Assembly (NCBI RefSeq): GCF_016583835.1
Contig: NZ_NRRW01000002.1
Coordinates: 108,273-172,272 of the forward strand
Direction of reading: 5' to 3'
Source of the DNA: Thiococcus pfennigii
GTDB lineage: Bacteria > Pseudomonadota > Gammaproteobacteria > Chromatiales > Chromatiaceae
DNA: 64,000 bases
The notes under the pieces were generated by a model that was not told the DNA's origin, made no database searches, and was given only the letters and a program-made list of their open reading frames with translations. A program made the position numbers and the translations under genes. Shown here in pieces: positions 40,134-48,242 of the stretch (positions are counted from its first letter, which is position 1; each line of letters opens with the position of its first letter).

Positions 40134-42221
40134 ATGCGTCGAACCTTCGGTTTGCCGCCCGACTTGCTCGGCCGGGCCGATTTCCAATCCGCCGTTGTAC
40201 GCCTGGCGATCTGGGCCTTCGGCCTGGTCTACATCGGCCTGGGGGCCCACACGGGCTACTACGCGATCGATGTCTCCTACTTCGTCGCCCTGTTCGCGTT
40301 CTTTCTGGTCATCGCCATCGCCCTGCTGATCAGCGCGCTGCGGGTACCCGAGTCGACGCCGCGGCGCTACCTGGGGCTGCTCATCGACATCCTCGCCACC
40401 AGCCTCGTGATCCAGCTCACGCAGGAGGCCATCAGCCCCTTCTACCTCTTCTACATCTGGGTCTTCATCTCGGCCGGCACCCGCTACGGGCGCAGCGAGC
40501 TGATCTTCGCCACCGTCGTCTCGGTGCTCGCGTACAACGCCGTCCTGATGAGCCTGGATCACTGGTCGCGACACCCGTTCGAGGCGGCCTTCTTCATGCT
40601 CCTGCTGGTGGCCCTGCCGCTCTACCAGTACTCGCTGCTGCGCCGGGTCCAGCAGGCGCGCGCCGAGGCCGAACGGGCCAATCGGGCGAAGAGCGACTTC
40701 CTGGCCTTCATGACCCACGAACTGCGCACGCCCCTGACCGGGGTGATCGGCATGACCGACCTCCTCGAGACCACCGAACTCACCGACGAACAGCGCGACT
40801 ACGTCGTCGCCATCTCGCGCTCGGCCGAGCTCCTGGGGTCCCTTATCGGAAACATCCTCGACCTCTCGAAGATCGATGCCCGCCAACTCCGGTTGGAGGA
40901 GACGCCGTTCGACCTGCGCGCGACCGTCAAGGATGTCTGCGGGCTCATGGAGCCACTGGCCCTGGGCAAGGGCCTGGAGTTGATCCTGCGGGTCGCACCG
41001 GGGTTGCCGGCCCGCCATATCGGCGACCCGCTGCGCGTGCGCCAGATCCTGCTCAACCTGCTCGGCAACGCGGTCAAGTTCACCGAACAGGGCGAGGTCG
41101 AGCTTAGCGTGACGCCGCGCCCGGCGGAGGCCGCGCTCGATCGGCCGCACCTCTTGTTCGAGGTCCGCGACACCGGCATCGGGATCCCGGCCGACAAGCT
41201 CACGACCATCTTCGAGAGCTTCCGCCAGGCCGACGAATCGACGACCCGTCGCTTCGGCGGCTCAGGCCTCGGCACGACGATCGCCCGCGACCTCGCGCAA
41301 TTGATGGGCGGGGCCATCGGTGTCGACAGCGTCGAGGGTCGAGGCAGCCGCTTCTGGGTGCGCCTGCCGCTCGCCCCGGCCGAGGCGCCGCCGCCAAGCA
41401 TCGACGGCCGGCTGAGCGGCCTGCGGGCGCTCATCTTCGAACGCAACACGACCTATCGGACCCTGATCTGCGACGAGCTCGCGGCGGTCGGGGTCCGCTG
41501 CGAGGAGGCCGAGGACATCACCCGACTCAGCCGCCTGATCACCGAGCCCACGGACCTGCTGATCGTCGCCGACGCGCCCCAACCGGTCGACATGGCGGCG
41601 ATGCTCGACCTCTTCCGGAGGACCTTCGAACGGACCCTGCCCTGCCTCTGCCTGACCTACGCCGGGCGGCGCACCGCCCAGGTCGATCAGTTCTGCGCCG
41701 CCCACCTCGACAAGCCCTTCATTGCCGAGGAACTGATCACGACCCTCATCGACCTGACCAGCCGCGACGCGACCCGAGACCCCCCCGAGCACCGCACCGC
41801 GGCGGCCCGCCCCCGACCACTGGCACCGGCTCGGCCCGACGCCGCCGAGATCCGCATCCTGGTCGCCGAGGACAACGAGATCGCCGCCAAGGTGATCCGG
41901 ACCTTCCTCGAGCGCCTCGGCTTCGCGGTCGTCCTCGTCGACGACGGCGAGGAGGCGCTGCGCACGGCGCGCGAGGGCCGCTTCGACATCGCCTTCATCG
42001 ACCTGCGCATGCCCAAGCTCGATGGCATCGCCTTCACCCGCGCCTACCGCGCCGAGGAGCGCGCCGGCCACCTGCCGATCATCGCCCTGACCGCCAACGC
42101 GGCCGAAGACACCAAGACCGCCTGCCTCGCCGCCGGCATGGACGACTTCCTCTCCAAGCCCGTCAAGGCCGACTCGCTGCGCGACGTCGTCGCACGCTTC
42201 GTGCCCGCGATACCGACCTGA
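40134..42221 (+). CDS. RpfC-like hybrid sensor histidine kinase / response regulator
   Basis: A 695-residue inner-membrane kinase. About five or six membrane segments (24-165) form an RpfC-like input domain, followed by a HisKA domain with the phospho-His195 (FMTHELRTPL), an HATPase domain, a degenerate receiver-like domain (about 410-545) in which the acceptor aspartate region reads DLLIVADAPQ, and a good receiver with Asp623 (FIDLRMPK) and Lys675. RpfC normally ends in an Hpt domain; none is seen. No rpfF or rpfG is nearby, so the signal is unknown. Confidence 0.87.
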   Translation: MRRTFGLPPDLLGRADFQSAVVRLAIWAFGLVYIGLGAHTGYYAIDVSYFVALFAFFLVIAIALLISALRVPESTPRRYLGLLIDILATSLVIQLTQEAISPFYLFYIWVFISAGTRYGRSELIFATVVSVLAYNAVLMSLDHWSRHPFEAAFFMLLLVALPLYQYSLLRRVQQARAEAERANRAKSDFLAFMTHELRTPLTGVIGMTDLLETTELTDEQRDYVVAISRSAELLGSLIGNILDLSKIDARQLRLEETPFDLRATVKDVCGLMEPLALGKGLELILRVAPGLPARHIGDPLRVRQILLNLLGNAVKFTEQGEVELSVTPRPAEAALDRPHLLFEVRDTGIGIPADKLTTIFESFRQADESTTRRFGGSGLGTTIARDLAQLMGGAIGVDSVEGRGSRFWVRLPLAPAEAPPPSIDGRLSGLRALIFERNTTYRTLICDELAAVGVRCEEAEDITRLSRLITEPTDLLIVADAPQPVDMAAMLDLFRRTFERTLPCLCLTYAGRRTAQVDQFCAAHLDKPFIAEELITTLIDLTSRDATRDPPEHRTAAARPRPLAPARPDAAEIRILVAEDNEIAAKVIRTFLERLGFAVVLVDDGEEALRTAREGRFDIAFIDLRMPKLDGIAFTRAYRAEERAGHLPIIALTANAAEDTKTACLAAGMDDFLSKPVKADSLRDVVARFVPAIPT

Positions 42222-42403
42222 CGACCGCGACCACGCCGGCTCGGCCGCCCCCGGCCGAGCCGGACGCAGTGACGGGCGGCACCTCTGGTTCAAGATGCGA
42301 ATTGTCCGCATGGGCATGACTCGCGACCGATCGAAGCCCGCAGCGAGTCCCGGATCCTGCACGACCTCCGCACAGCGACCGACCTCCGCATTCCGTGCCG
42401 CCG

Positions 42404-42529
42404 TAGGTGCGGCTTCAGCCGCAACACCGCTTGGCAAGCCCAACCGCGGAGTCCATGCGGTCGCGTGCATGTTGAACGGCTAGACTAGACTTGCCTGGGG
42501 GGTGGGAATGGCGGCTGAAGCCGCACCTA
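42404..42529. repeat. Paired REP (BIME-like) palindromic element, copy 2
   Basis: TAGGTGCGGCTTCAGCCGCA (42404-42423) is paired with the inverted GCGGCTGAAGCCGCACCTA (42511-42529). The 87-base spacer is longer than in the other two copies and contains unrelated sequence, so this copy may have an insertion. The surrounding gap (42222-42735, 514 bases) shows no gene. Confidence 0.85.
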
Positions 42530-42735
42530 GGGGGCGGCGCCTGTCCGGTAGCGACTGCGACGACCTGCGGGAGGGCGGGTCAGGGGCCGCACTCGAGGCG
42601 TGCGCCGGTCATGTCCGAACCGACACGCGGATGGGGAGAGGTCGCGGGAGGGACCCCCAGGGTTGCCCTGGGGGCCAAGTGCCCGATCCGTGGCGGATCA
42701 GGTCGATGTCATCTCGTCACGAGGGTCGTGGCGAA

Positions 42736-43140
42736 TCACTCGGAAGGCGCTGGCGCACTCGGATTCAGACACACCGCTTCGCAGTTCGGGAGCCCGACGC
42801 AGACCTTGACGGGCCCGCAGGGACGATCGCCGGTGAGGGTCCCGCCACCGGCGGTGCCCTGGCACTCATACTCGCAGGTCCGGAAGCCGCCGGTGCAGAA
42901 GAGGAGCTGCCCATCGCAGGCCGACGGAGAAAGCACCTCGGGGGACATGGCGCCCCGCTTCGTCAGGACCTCGTAGGCGGTCAAGGCATCGGCGAATTCG
43001 CCCGGCGAGACATCCACGCCTTCGTAATCGGAACCAAGCGACCCCGCATTGGCCGATGGCAGAATCCTGTCGGCATAGGCCGTGCCGCCTAAGAGAAAAA
43101 TCGCCGCGAAAAACGTCAAAAGTATGGCCGTCTTCTTCAT
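42736..43140 (-). CDS. Exported eight-cysteine protein of unknown function
   Basis: A 134-residue protein with a clear Sec signal peptide: basic MKKT start, hydrophobic core and an AYA cleavage site after residue 23. The mature part contains eight cysteines, all in the last 60 residues (CDGQLLFC, CEYEC, CGPVKVC, then two more), a pattern suggesting four disulfides in the periplasm or outside the cell. An in-frame ATG 15 bases upstream would spoil the signal peptide. I do not recognise a family. The gene stands alone between a REP element and a hairpin-rich gap. Confidence 0.7.
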   Translation of the reverse strand: MKKTAILLTFFAAIFLLGGTAYADRILPSANAGSLGSDYEGVDVSPGEFADALTAYEVLTKRGAMSPEVLSPSACDGQLLFCTGGFRTCEYECQGTAGGGTLTGDRPCGPVKVCVGLPNCEAVCLNPSAPAPSE

Positions 43141-43265
43141 CGGATGAGTCTCCATTCAATCTACCAACGGTTTCGTAACCTGAATCACTGCCAGACCCCG
43201 CGGCCTGCAGCCCCAACGCTTGGCTCCTCGCAAGGGTGCCCAAAACTTTCCCCACGAGCAACCCT

Positions 43266-43459
43266 TTCAAGGCGCGTCACGGACGACGCGACCGTCGTCC
43301 CGCCCTCGTTCCGCCAAACCAACCGATTGAAAACGAAGAAAGGGGCATGCGAGTAACGAAAGGCGCCTTGAATTTCTCGGGACGCCCTCGATAATTGCGC
43401 ATTCGCCGACCTGGGCCGGCGCCCAAGGCCTGTTCAGGGCCGGGAACGAGGGCGCCGGC
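43266..43459. repeat. Nested inverted repeats in the gap before the export operon
   Basis: TTCAAGGCGC (43266-43275) pairs exactly with GCGCCTTGAA (43363-43372). Inside it, GGACGAC/GTCGTCC forms a 7-bp stem (43281-43300). Just downstream GCCGGCGCCC (43415-43424) pairs with GGGCGCCGGC (43450-43459). The outer pair could be a small non-coding mobile element. The gap runs from 43141 to 43770 (630 bases); the rest shows no gene. Confidence 0.5.
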
Positions 43460-43770
43460 ACGACACCAGTCGCTCGCGAATTACAGGAGAAGATAGACGA
43501 TCCCACCCCCCTGTCAAGGTCCCTGGACACCCGAGACGGACAAGGTTGTGAACCTGTACCGCGATTCGCGACGCGAGGGGCACTGTCGGTCGGATCTGCG
43601 ACGCGCCCGCCGCTTGATCGGCACGCTCGTCGCCCAAACGGCGGCTCGGGCGAACGCGCGGCGTGCCAAAGCGAACCGCCCGACCCGCGACCGGTCCAAC
43701 GCCAACATGCCCGCCACGCGACACGATTCTGGAAGGACCGCCATGCCTCGACGCCTCCCTGGTAACCGCC

Positions 43771-44991
43771 ATGTCCGAACCTGACCTCCTCGAAGCATTG
43801 CGGATCGACAATGGCGAACGCGAGGGCCGCGGCGACCGGCGCTGGCTCTGGCCGCTCGTCCTCGTCCTGGTCCTCGCGCTGGTCGGGATCGGCGGCTACC
43901 GGGCCCTGTTCGGCCAGGCCCTGACCGTCGACACGATCGTCGTCGAGACCCGCGGCGTAGGCCCCGCGACCCTGCTCGACGCGACCGGCTATGTTGTCGC
44001 GCGCCGCCAGGCGACGGTGTCGAGCAAGATCTCGGGCAAGCTCGCCGAGGTGCTGATCGAGGAGGGCGAGCGGGTCGCGGCCGGCGATGTGCTGGCGCGC
44101 CTCGACGATGCCGACGCCAAGGCCCAGGTCGCGCTGCGGCAGGCCCGCGTCGCCGCCGCCCGCGCCCAACTCGGCCAGATCGAGGCCCAGCTCGAACAGG
44201 CGCGGCGCGCCGAGCGGCGCCAGGAGGGGCTCGATGCCCGGCGGCTGACATCGGAGGAGGCGCTGGACTTGGCGCGCACCCAGGTGCGCACCCTCGAGGC
44301 GCAGCTCGCGGCGAGCCGCAGCCAGGTCCAGGTCGCCGAGGCGGAGCTCGCGGTGGCGCAGGTCGACTACGACAACACCATCGTGCGGGCGCCCTTCGCC
44401 GGCGTGGTCGTCGCCAAAGCGGCCCAGCCCGGGGAGATCGTCTCGCCCGTGTCGGCCGGCGGCGGCTTCACCCGCACCGGCATCGGCACCATCGTCGACA
44501 TGGCCTCGCTGGAGATCGAGGTCGATGTCAACGAGGCCTTCATCGACCGGGTCGCCCCGGGCCAGCCGGTCGTCGCGACGCTCGACGCCTATCCGGACTG
44601 GCGGATCCCGGCCGAGGTGATCGCGATCATCCCGACCGCCGAACGCGCGAAGGCGACGATCCGCGTGCGCATCGCGATCCTCGTCGAGGACCCGCGCCTG
44701 GTGCCCGAGATGGGCGTGCGGGTGTCGTTCCTCGAGGCGCCGCAGGCCGAAGGCAAGCGCCAGGCCAACGGCGTATTGGTGCCGGCGACGGCGGTCCGCG
44801 CGCGCGACGGGGCGAGCGTCGTCTATGTCGTCGACGGCGAGCGCGCCCGCGAGCGGAGCGTCACGCCCGGGGCCGAGCTCGGCGAACAGCGCCTGATCGA
44901 GGCGGGGCTGACCCCGGGCGAGCGGATCGTGCGCACGCCGCCGGCCGACCTGACCGACGGGGCGCGCATCGCGCCCCGCCCGGGCGCCTGA
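43771..44991 (+). CDS. HlyD/MacA-type periplasmic adaptor of an ABC export system
   Basis: A 406-residue membrane-fusion protein. Residues 27-47 form a single N-terminal membrane anchor; a lipoyl/barrel-sandwich domain (TGYVVARRQATVSSKISGKL region, about 71-90), a coiled-coil hairpin (about 115-195) and a beta-barrel domain follow. The ATG at 43771 is chosen because residues upstream of it look non-coding. It heads a four-gene operon with an ATPase and two FtsX-like permeases, as in MacAB-like exporters. No outer-membrane channel gene is present. Confidence 0.9.
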   Translation: MSEPDLLEALRIDNGEREGRGDRRWLWPLVLVLVLALVGIGGYRALFGQALTVDTIVVETRGVGPATLLDATGYVVARRQATVSSKISGKLAEVLIEEGERVAAGDVLARLDDADAKAQVALRQARVAAARAQLGQIEAQLEQARRAERRQEGLDARRLTSEEALDLARTQVRTLEAQLAASRSQVQVAEAELAVAQVDYDNTIVRAPFAGVVVAKAAQPGEIVSPVSAGGGFTRTGIGTIVDMASLEIEVDVNEAFIDRVAPGQPVVATLDAYPDWRIPAEVIAIIPTAERAKATIRVRIAILVEDPRLVPEMGVRVSFLEAPQAEGKRQANGVLVPATAVRARDGASVVYVVDGERARERSVTPGAELGEQRLIEAGLTPGERIVRTPPADLTDGARIAPRPGA

Positions 44992-45003
44992 GCCGCGCCC
45001 CGG

Positions 45004-45732
45004 ATGGACGTACCCGCCCCTACCCCGATCGGCGAGCCGCTGGTCATGATCCGCGGCGTGAGCAAGGTCTACACGCGCGGCCGCGAGCGCCTCGAGGTCC
45101 TGCACGGCGTCGACCTCGACATCCCCGCCGGTGACTTCCTCGCGCTGATGGGGCCATCGGGCTCCGGCAAGAGCACGCTGCTCAACATGATCGCCGGCCT
45201 CGACGTGCCGAGCGCCGGGACCCTGCACGTGGCCGGGCAGCGCATCGACCGCCTCTCCGAGACGGCGCTGGCCCGCTGGCGGGCGGCCAATGTCGGCTTC
45301 GTGTTCCAGTTCTACAACCTGCTGCCGGCCCTCTCGGCGCAGCGCAATGTCGAGCTGCCGCTGCTGCTGACGCGCCTCTCGGCGGCGCGCCGCCGCCGCA
45401 ATGCCGCCATCGCGCTGCGCCTCGTCGGGCTCGCCGACCGCGCCGGGCACAAGCCCGCCGAGCTCTCGGGCGGCCAGCAGCAGCGGGTCGCGATCGCCCG
45501 GGCGATCGTCTCGGACCCGACGCTGCTCGTCTGCGACGAACCGACCGGCGATCTCGACCGCCACTCGGCCGAGGAGGTCCTGGCGCTGCTCCAGCGGCTG
45601 AACCGCGAGCACGGCAAGACGATGATCATGGTCACCCACGACCCGAAGGCGGCCGAGTTCGCCAAGCGCGTCCTGCACCTCGACAAGGGCGTCCTGGTCG
45701 AGGCCAGCGAGGCGCCCGCGAGCGGCCCGTGA
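45004..45732 (+). CDS. ABC transporter ATP-binding protein, MacB/LolD type
   Basis: A 242-residue ATPase with Walker A GPSGSGKS (50-57), the signature LSGGQQQR and Walker B LLVCDEPTGDLD. The type VII exporter group (MacB, LolCDE, FtsEX) is indicated by the neighbours and by FVFQFYNLLPALSAQRNVELP. Its TGA overlaps the GTG start of the first permease. Confidence 0.95.
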   Translation: MDVPAPTPIGEPLVMIRGVSKVYTRGRERLEVLHGVDLDIPAGDFLALMGPSGSGKSTLLNMIAGLDVPSAGTLHVAGQRIDRLSETALARWRAANVGFVFQFYNLLPALSAQRNVELPLLLTRLSAARRRRNAAIALRLVGLADRAGHKPAELSGGQQQRVAIARAIVSDPTLLVCDEPTGDLDRHSAEEVLALLQRLNREHGKTMIMVTHDPKAAEFAKRVLHLDKGVLVEASEAPASGP

Positions 45733-46886
45733 AGTACCTGCCGCTCGTCCTCGCCGGCCTGCTGCGCAAGAAGCCGCGCACGCTGTTGACGCTCCTGTCG
45801 GTAGCCGCGGCCTTCGCCCTCTTCGGCATGCTCGATGCGGTGCGCGTCGCCTTCACCGCACCCGAGACGGCCACCGGCATCGACCGGCTCATCGTCTCCT
45901 CGCGGCTGTCGCTGACCCAGACCCTGCCCTCCTCGTACCTGGCGCGGATCGCCTCGGTCCCGGGCGTGGCCGGGGTGGCCCACGCCGACTGGTTCGGCGG
46001 CATCTACCAGGATCCGAAGAATTTCTTCCCCAACATCGCGGTCAGCGACAACTACCTGACCCTGCACCCGGAGTACGAGCTGCCGCCGGCGCAGCAGCAG
46101 GCCTTCCTCAAGACGCGCACCGGTGCCATCGTCGGTGCCGCCCTGGCCGAGCGCTTCGGCTGGCGGCTCGGCGACAAGATCCCGCTCCAGGGTGCCCTCT
46201 ACCCGAACAAGGACGGCACCGACCGTTGGCTCCTCGACCTGGTCGGCATCTACCGGGTCGGCGACGCCCAGCTGCGCGGACTGGAGCGCCAGCTCCTGTT
46301 CCGCTACGCCTATTTCGACGAGGGCCGCACGCTCGGGGAGGGGACGGTCGGCTGGTTCACGGTACGGGTCGCCGATCCGCGTCAGGCCGACCGCGTCGCC
46401 CAGGCGATCGATCGGCAGTTCGCGAACTCGGCGTTCGAGACCACGGCGCGCAGCGAGCGCGACTTCCAGCGCTCGTTCGCCCAGCAGATCGGCGACATCG
46501 GGCTGATCGTCACGGCCATCATGGCGGCGGTCTTCTTCACGCTGCTGCTGCTCACCGGCAACACGATGGCCCAGGCGATCCGCGAGCGCATCCCGGAGCT
46601 CGCCGTCCTCAAGACGATCGGCTTCAGCAACCGGGCCGTGCTCCTGCTGGTCATGGCCGAGTCGGTGACGCTGCTCGTGCTCGGCGGCCTGGCCGGCCTC
46701 GTCATGGCGCGGCTCGCGCTGCCGGTGATCAGCGAGGCGACCTCGGGGCAGCTCGATGTCGTGATGGCGACCCGCAGTTGGCTCCTCGGGGGCGTACTGA
46801 TGGTCGCGATCGGCCTCATCGTCGGCCTGCCGCCGGCGCTCAAGGCGATGCGCCTGCGCATCGTCGACGCCCTCGCCGGACGCTGA
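45729..46886 (+). CDS. FtsX-like ABC permease, first of two
   Basis: A 385-residue permease starting with a GTG that overlaps the ATPase stop. It has one N-terminal membrane segment, a large periplasmic domain (about 45-265) and three C-terminal membrane segments (about 265-380), the MacB_PCD plus FtsX layout. The segment EFAVLKTIGFSN-like (here ELAVLKTIGFSNRAV) is the conserved cytoplasmic coupling loop. Confidence 0.93.
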   Translation: MKYLPLVLAGLLRKKPRTLLTLLSVAAAFALFGMLDAVRVAFTAPETATGIDRLIVSSRLSLTQTLPSSYLARIASVPGVAGVAHADWFGGIYQDPKNFFPNIAVSDNYLTLHPEYELPPAQQQAFLKTRTGAIVGAALAERFGWRLGDKIPLQGALYPNKDGTDRWLLDLVGIYRVGDAQLRGLERQLLFRYAYFDEGRTLGEGTVGWFTVRVADPRQADRVAQAIDRQFANSAFETTARSERDFQRSFAQQIGDIGLIVTAIMAAVFFTLLLLTGNTMAQAIRERIPELAVLKTIGFSNRAVLLLVMAESVTLLVLGGLAGLVMARLALPVISEATSGQLDVVMATRSWLLGGVLMVAIGLIVGLPPALKAMRLRIVDALAGR

Positions 46887-46900
46887 GCGGGGCGCGAGCG

Positions 46901-48214
46901 ATGGCCCACTTCGCCAAGCCCCTGCGCACGCTTGTCGGGTCCCTGGCCGGCCTGGCGCTCGCCGCCGGCTGGCTCTGGCAGCCGTTCCTGATGCTCGGAC
47001 TGCTGGCCGGTCTGCTCTACTGGCTGGTCGCCGCCCGTCAGGGGCGCCAAGCGCTCGAGATCACCCGGGTCGGGCTCGCGACCATCCCGCAGCGGCTCGG
47101 GGCGACCTCGGTGGTCGTCGTCGGCATCGCCGGCGTGGTCGCCGTGCTGGTCGCGATGCAGGCGATGGCGGCCGGGTTCGAGGCGACCGTGACCCGGGCC
47201 GGCAACGACGAGACGGCCATCGTGCTGCGCGCCGGGGCCAACGCCGAGGTCTCCTCGGTCGTCGAGCGCTCGGCGGTACCGCTGATCATGCAGGCCCCGG
47301 GCGTGCGCCGCGACGCGCGCGATGTGCCGCTCGCGACGGCCGACGTGGTGCTGGTCGCGACGGTGCCGCGCCGCTCGACCGGGGCCGATGCGAACCTCGA
47401 GGTGCGCGGCATCGGGCCGCTCGCCTGGCAGGTGCGCCCGCAGGTGCGCATCGTCGCCGGGCGGCGCTTCGAGTCGGGGCGCCGAGAGCTGATCGTCGGG
47501 GAGGGGGCGCGGACCCAATTCCGGGGGCTGGAGATCGGCGACGAACTGCGGATGAACAATGAGGGCTGGCGGGTCGTCGGGGTCTTCGCCTCCGGCGACA
47601 CCCACGAGTCGGAGGTCTGGACCGACGCCGAGACGCTCGCCGCCGCCCACCGCCGCAACGGCTTCCAGTCGGTCATCGCGGCCCTCGACTCGCCGGCGGC
47701 GATCGAGACGCTGCGCGCGGCGCTCGCCGCCGATCCCCGCCTGCGCGTCGACGTCGAGACGACGCGCACCTACTATAGGCAGCAGTCCGAGCGGCTGACG
47801 ACGGCGATCCGCGCGATCGGCACCGGCGTGGCCGCGATCATGGCCCTCGGCGCCGTCTTCGGTGCCCTGAACACCATGTACACGGCCGTCTCGCAGCGCG
47901 CCCGCGAGATCGCGACGCTGCGCGCGCTCGGCTTCACGGCCGCCCCGGTCGTCGTTTCGGTCCTGCTCGAGACGATGGCACTCGCGCTCGCCGGCGGCCT
48001 GCTCGGCGCCGGCATCGCCTGGGCGCTCTTCAACGGCTTCACCGTCTCGACGCTCGGGTCGAACTTCAGCCAGGTGGTCTTCCAGTTCCAGGTCACCCCG
48101 GAGCTCCTCGGACGCGGCCTGCAATGGGCCCTCGGCATCGGGCTCCTCGGCGGCCTGCTACCGGCTCTGCGCGCCGCGACCCTGCCGGTGACGGTGGCGC
48201 TGCGCGAGTCCTGA
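46901..48214 (+). CDS. FtsX-like ABC permease, second of two
   Basis: A 437-residue permease, 52 residues longer than its neighbour. It has two N-terminal membrane segments before a third at about 70-90, then the periplasmic domain and three C-terminal membrane segments with the coupling loop EIATLRALGFTAAPV. The two permeases probably form a heterodimer, as LolC and LolE do. The extra N-terminal membrane hairpin is unlike standard MacB. The substrate is unknown. Confidence 0.92.
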   Translation: MAHFAKPLRTLVGSLAGLALAAGWLWQPFLMLGLLAGLLYWLVAARQGRQALEITRVGLATIPQRLGATSVVVVGIAGVVAVLVAMQAMAAGFEATVTRAGNDETAIVLRAGANAEVSSVVERSAVPLIMQAPGVRRDARDVPLATADVVLVATVPRRSTGADANLEVRGIGPLAWQVRPQVRIVAGRRFESGRRELIVGEGARTQFRGLEIGDELRMNNEGWRVVGVFASGDTHESEVWTDAETLAAAHRRNGFQSVIAALDSPAAIETLRAALAADPRLRVDVETTRTYYRQQSERLTTAIRAIGTGVAAIMALGAVFGALNTMYTAVSQRAREIATLRALGFTAAPVVVSVLLETMALALAGGLLGAGIAWALFNGFTVSTLGSNFSQVVFQFQVTPELLGRGLQWALGIGLLGGLLPALRAATLPVTVALRES

Positions 48215-48242
48215 GCAGGCTGGCGGCGCCGCGCGGCGCGCC

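Noticed and set aside
43267..45678. An 803-codon minus-strand frame
   Set aside because: It is the antisense shadow of the adaptor and ATPase genes, which have clear motifs.
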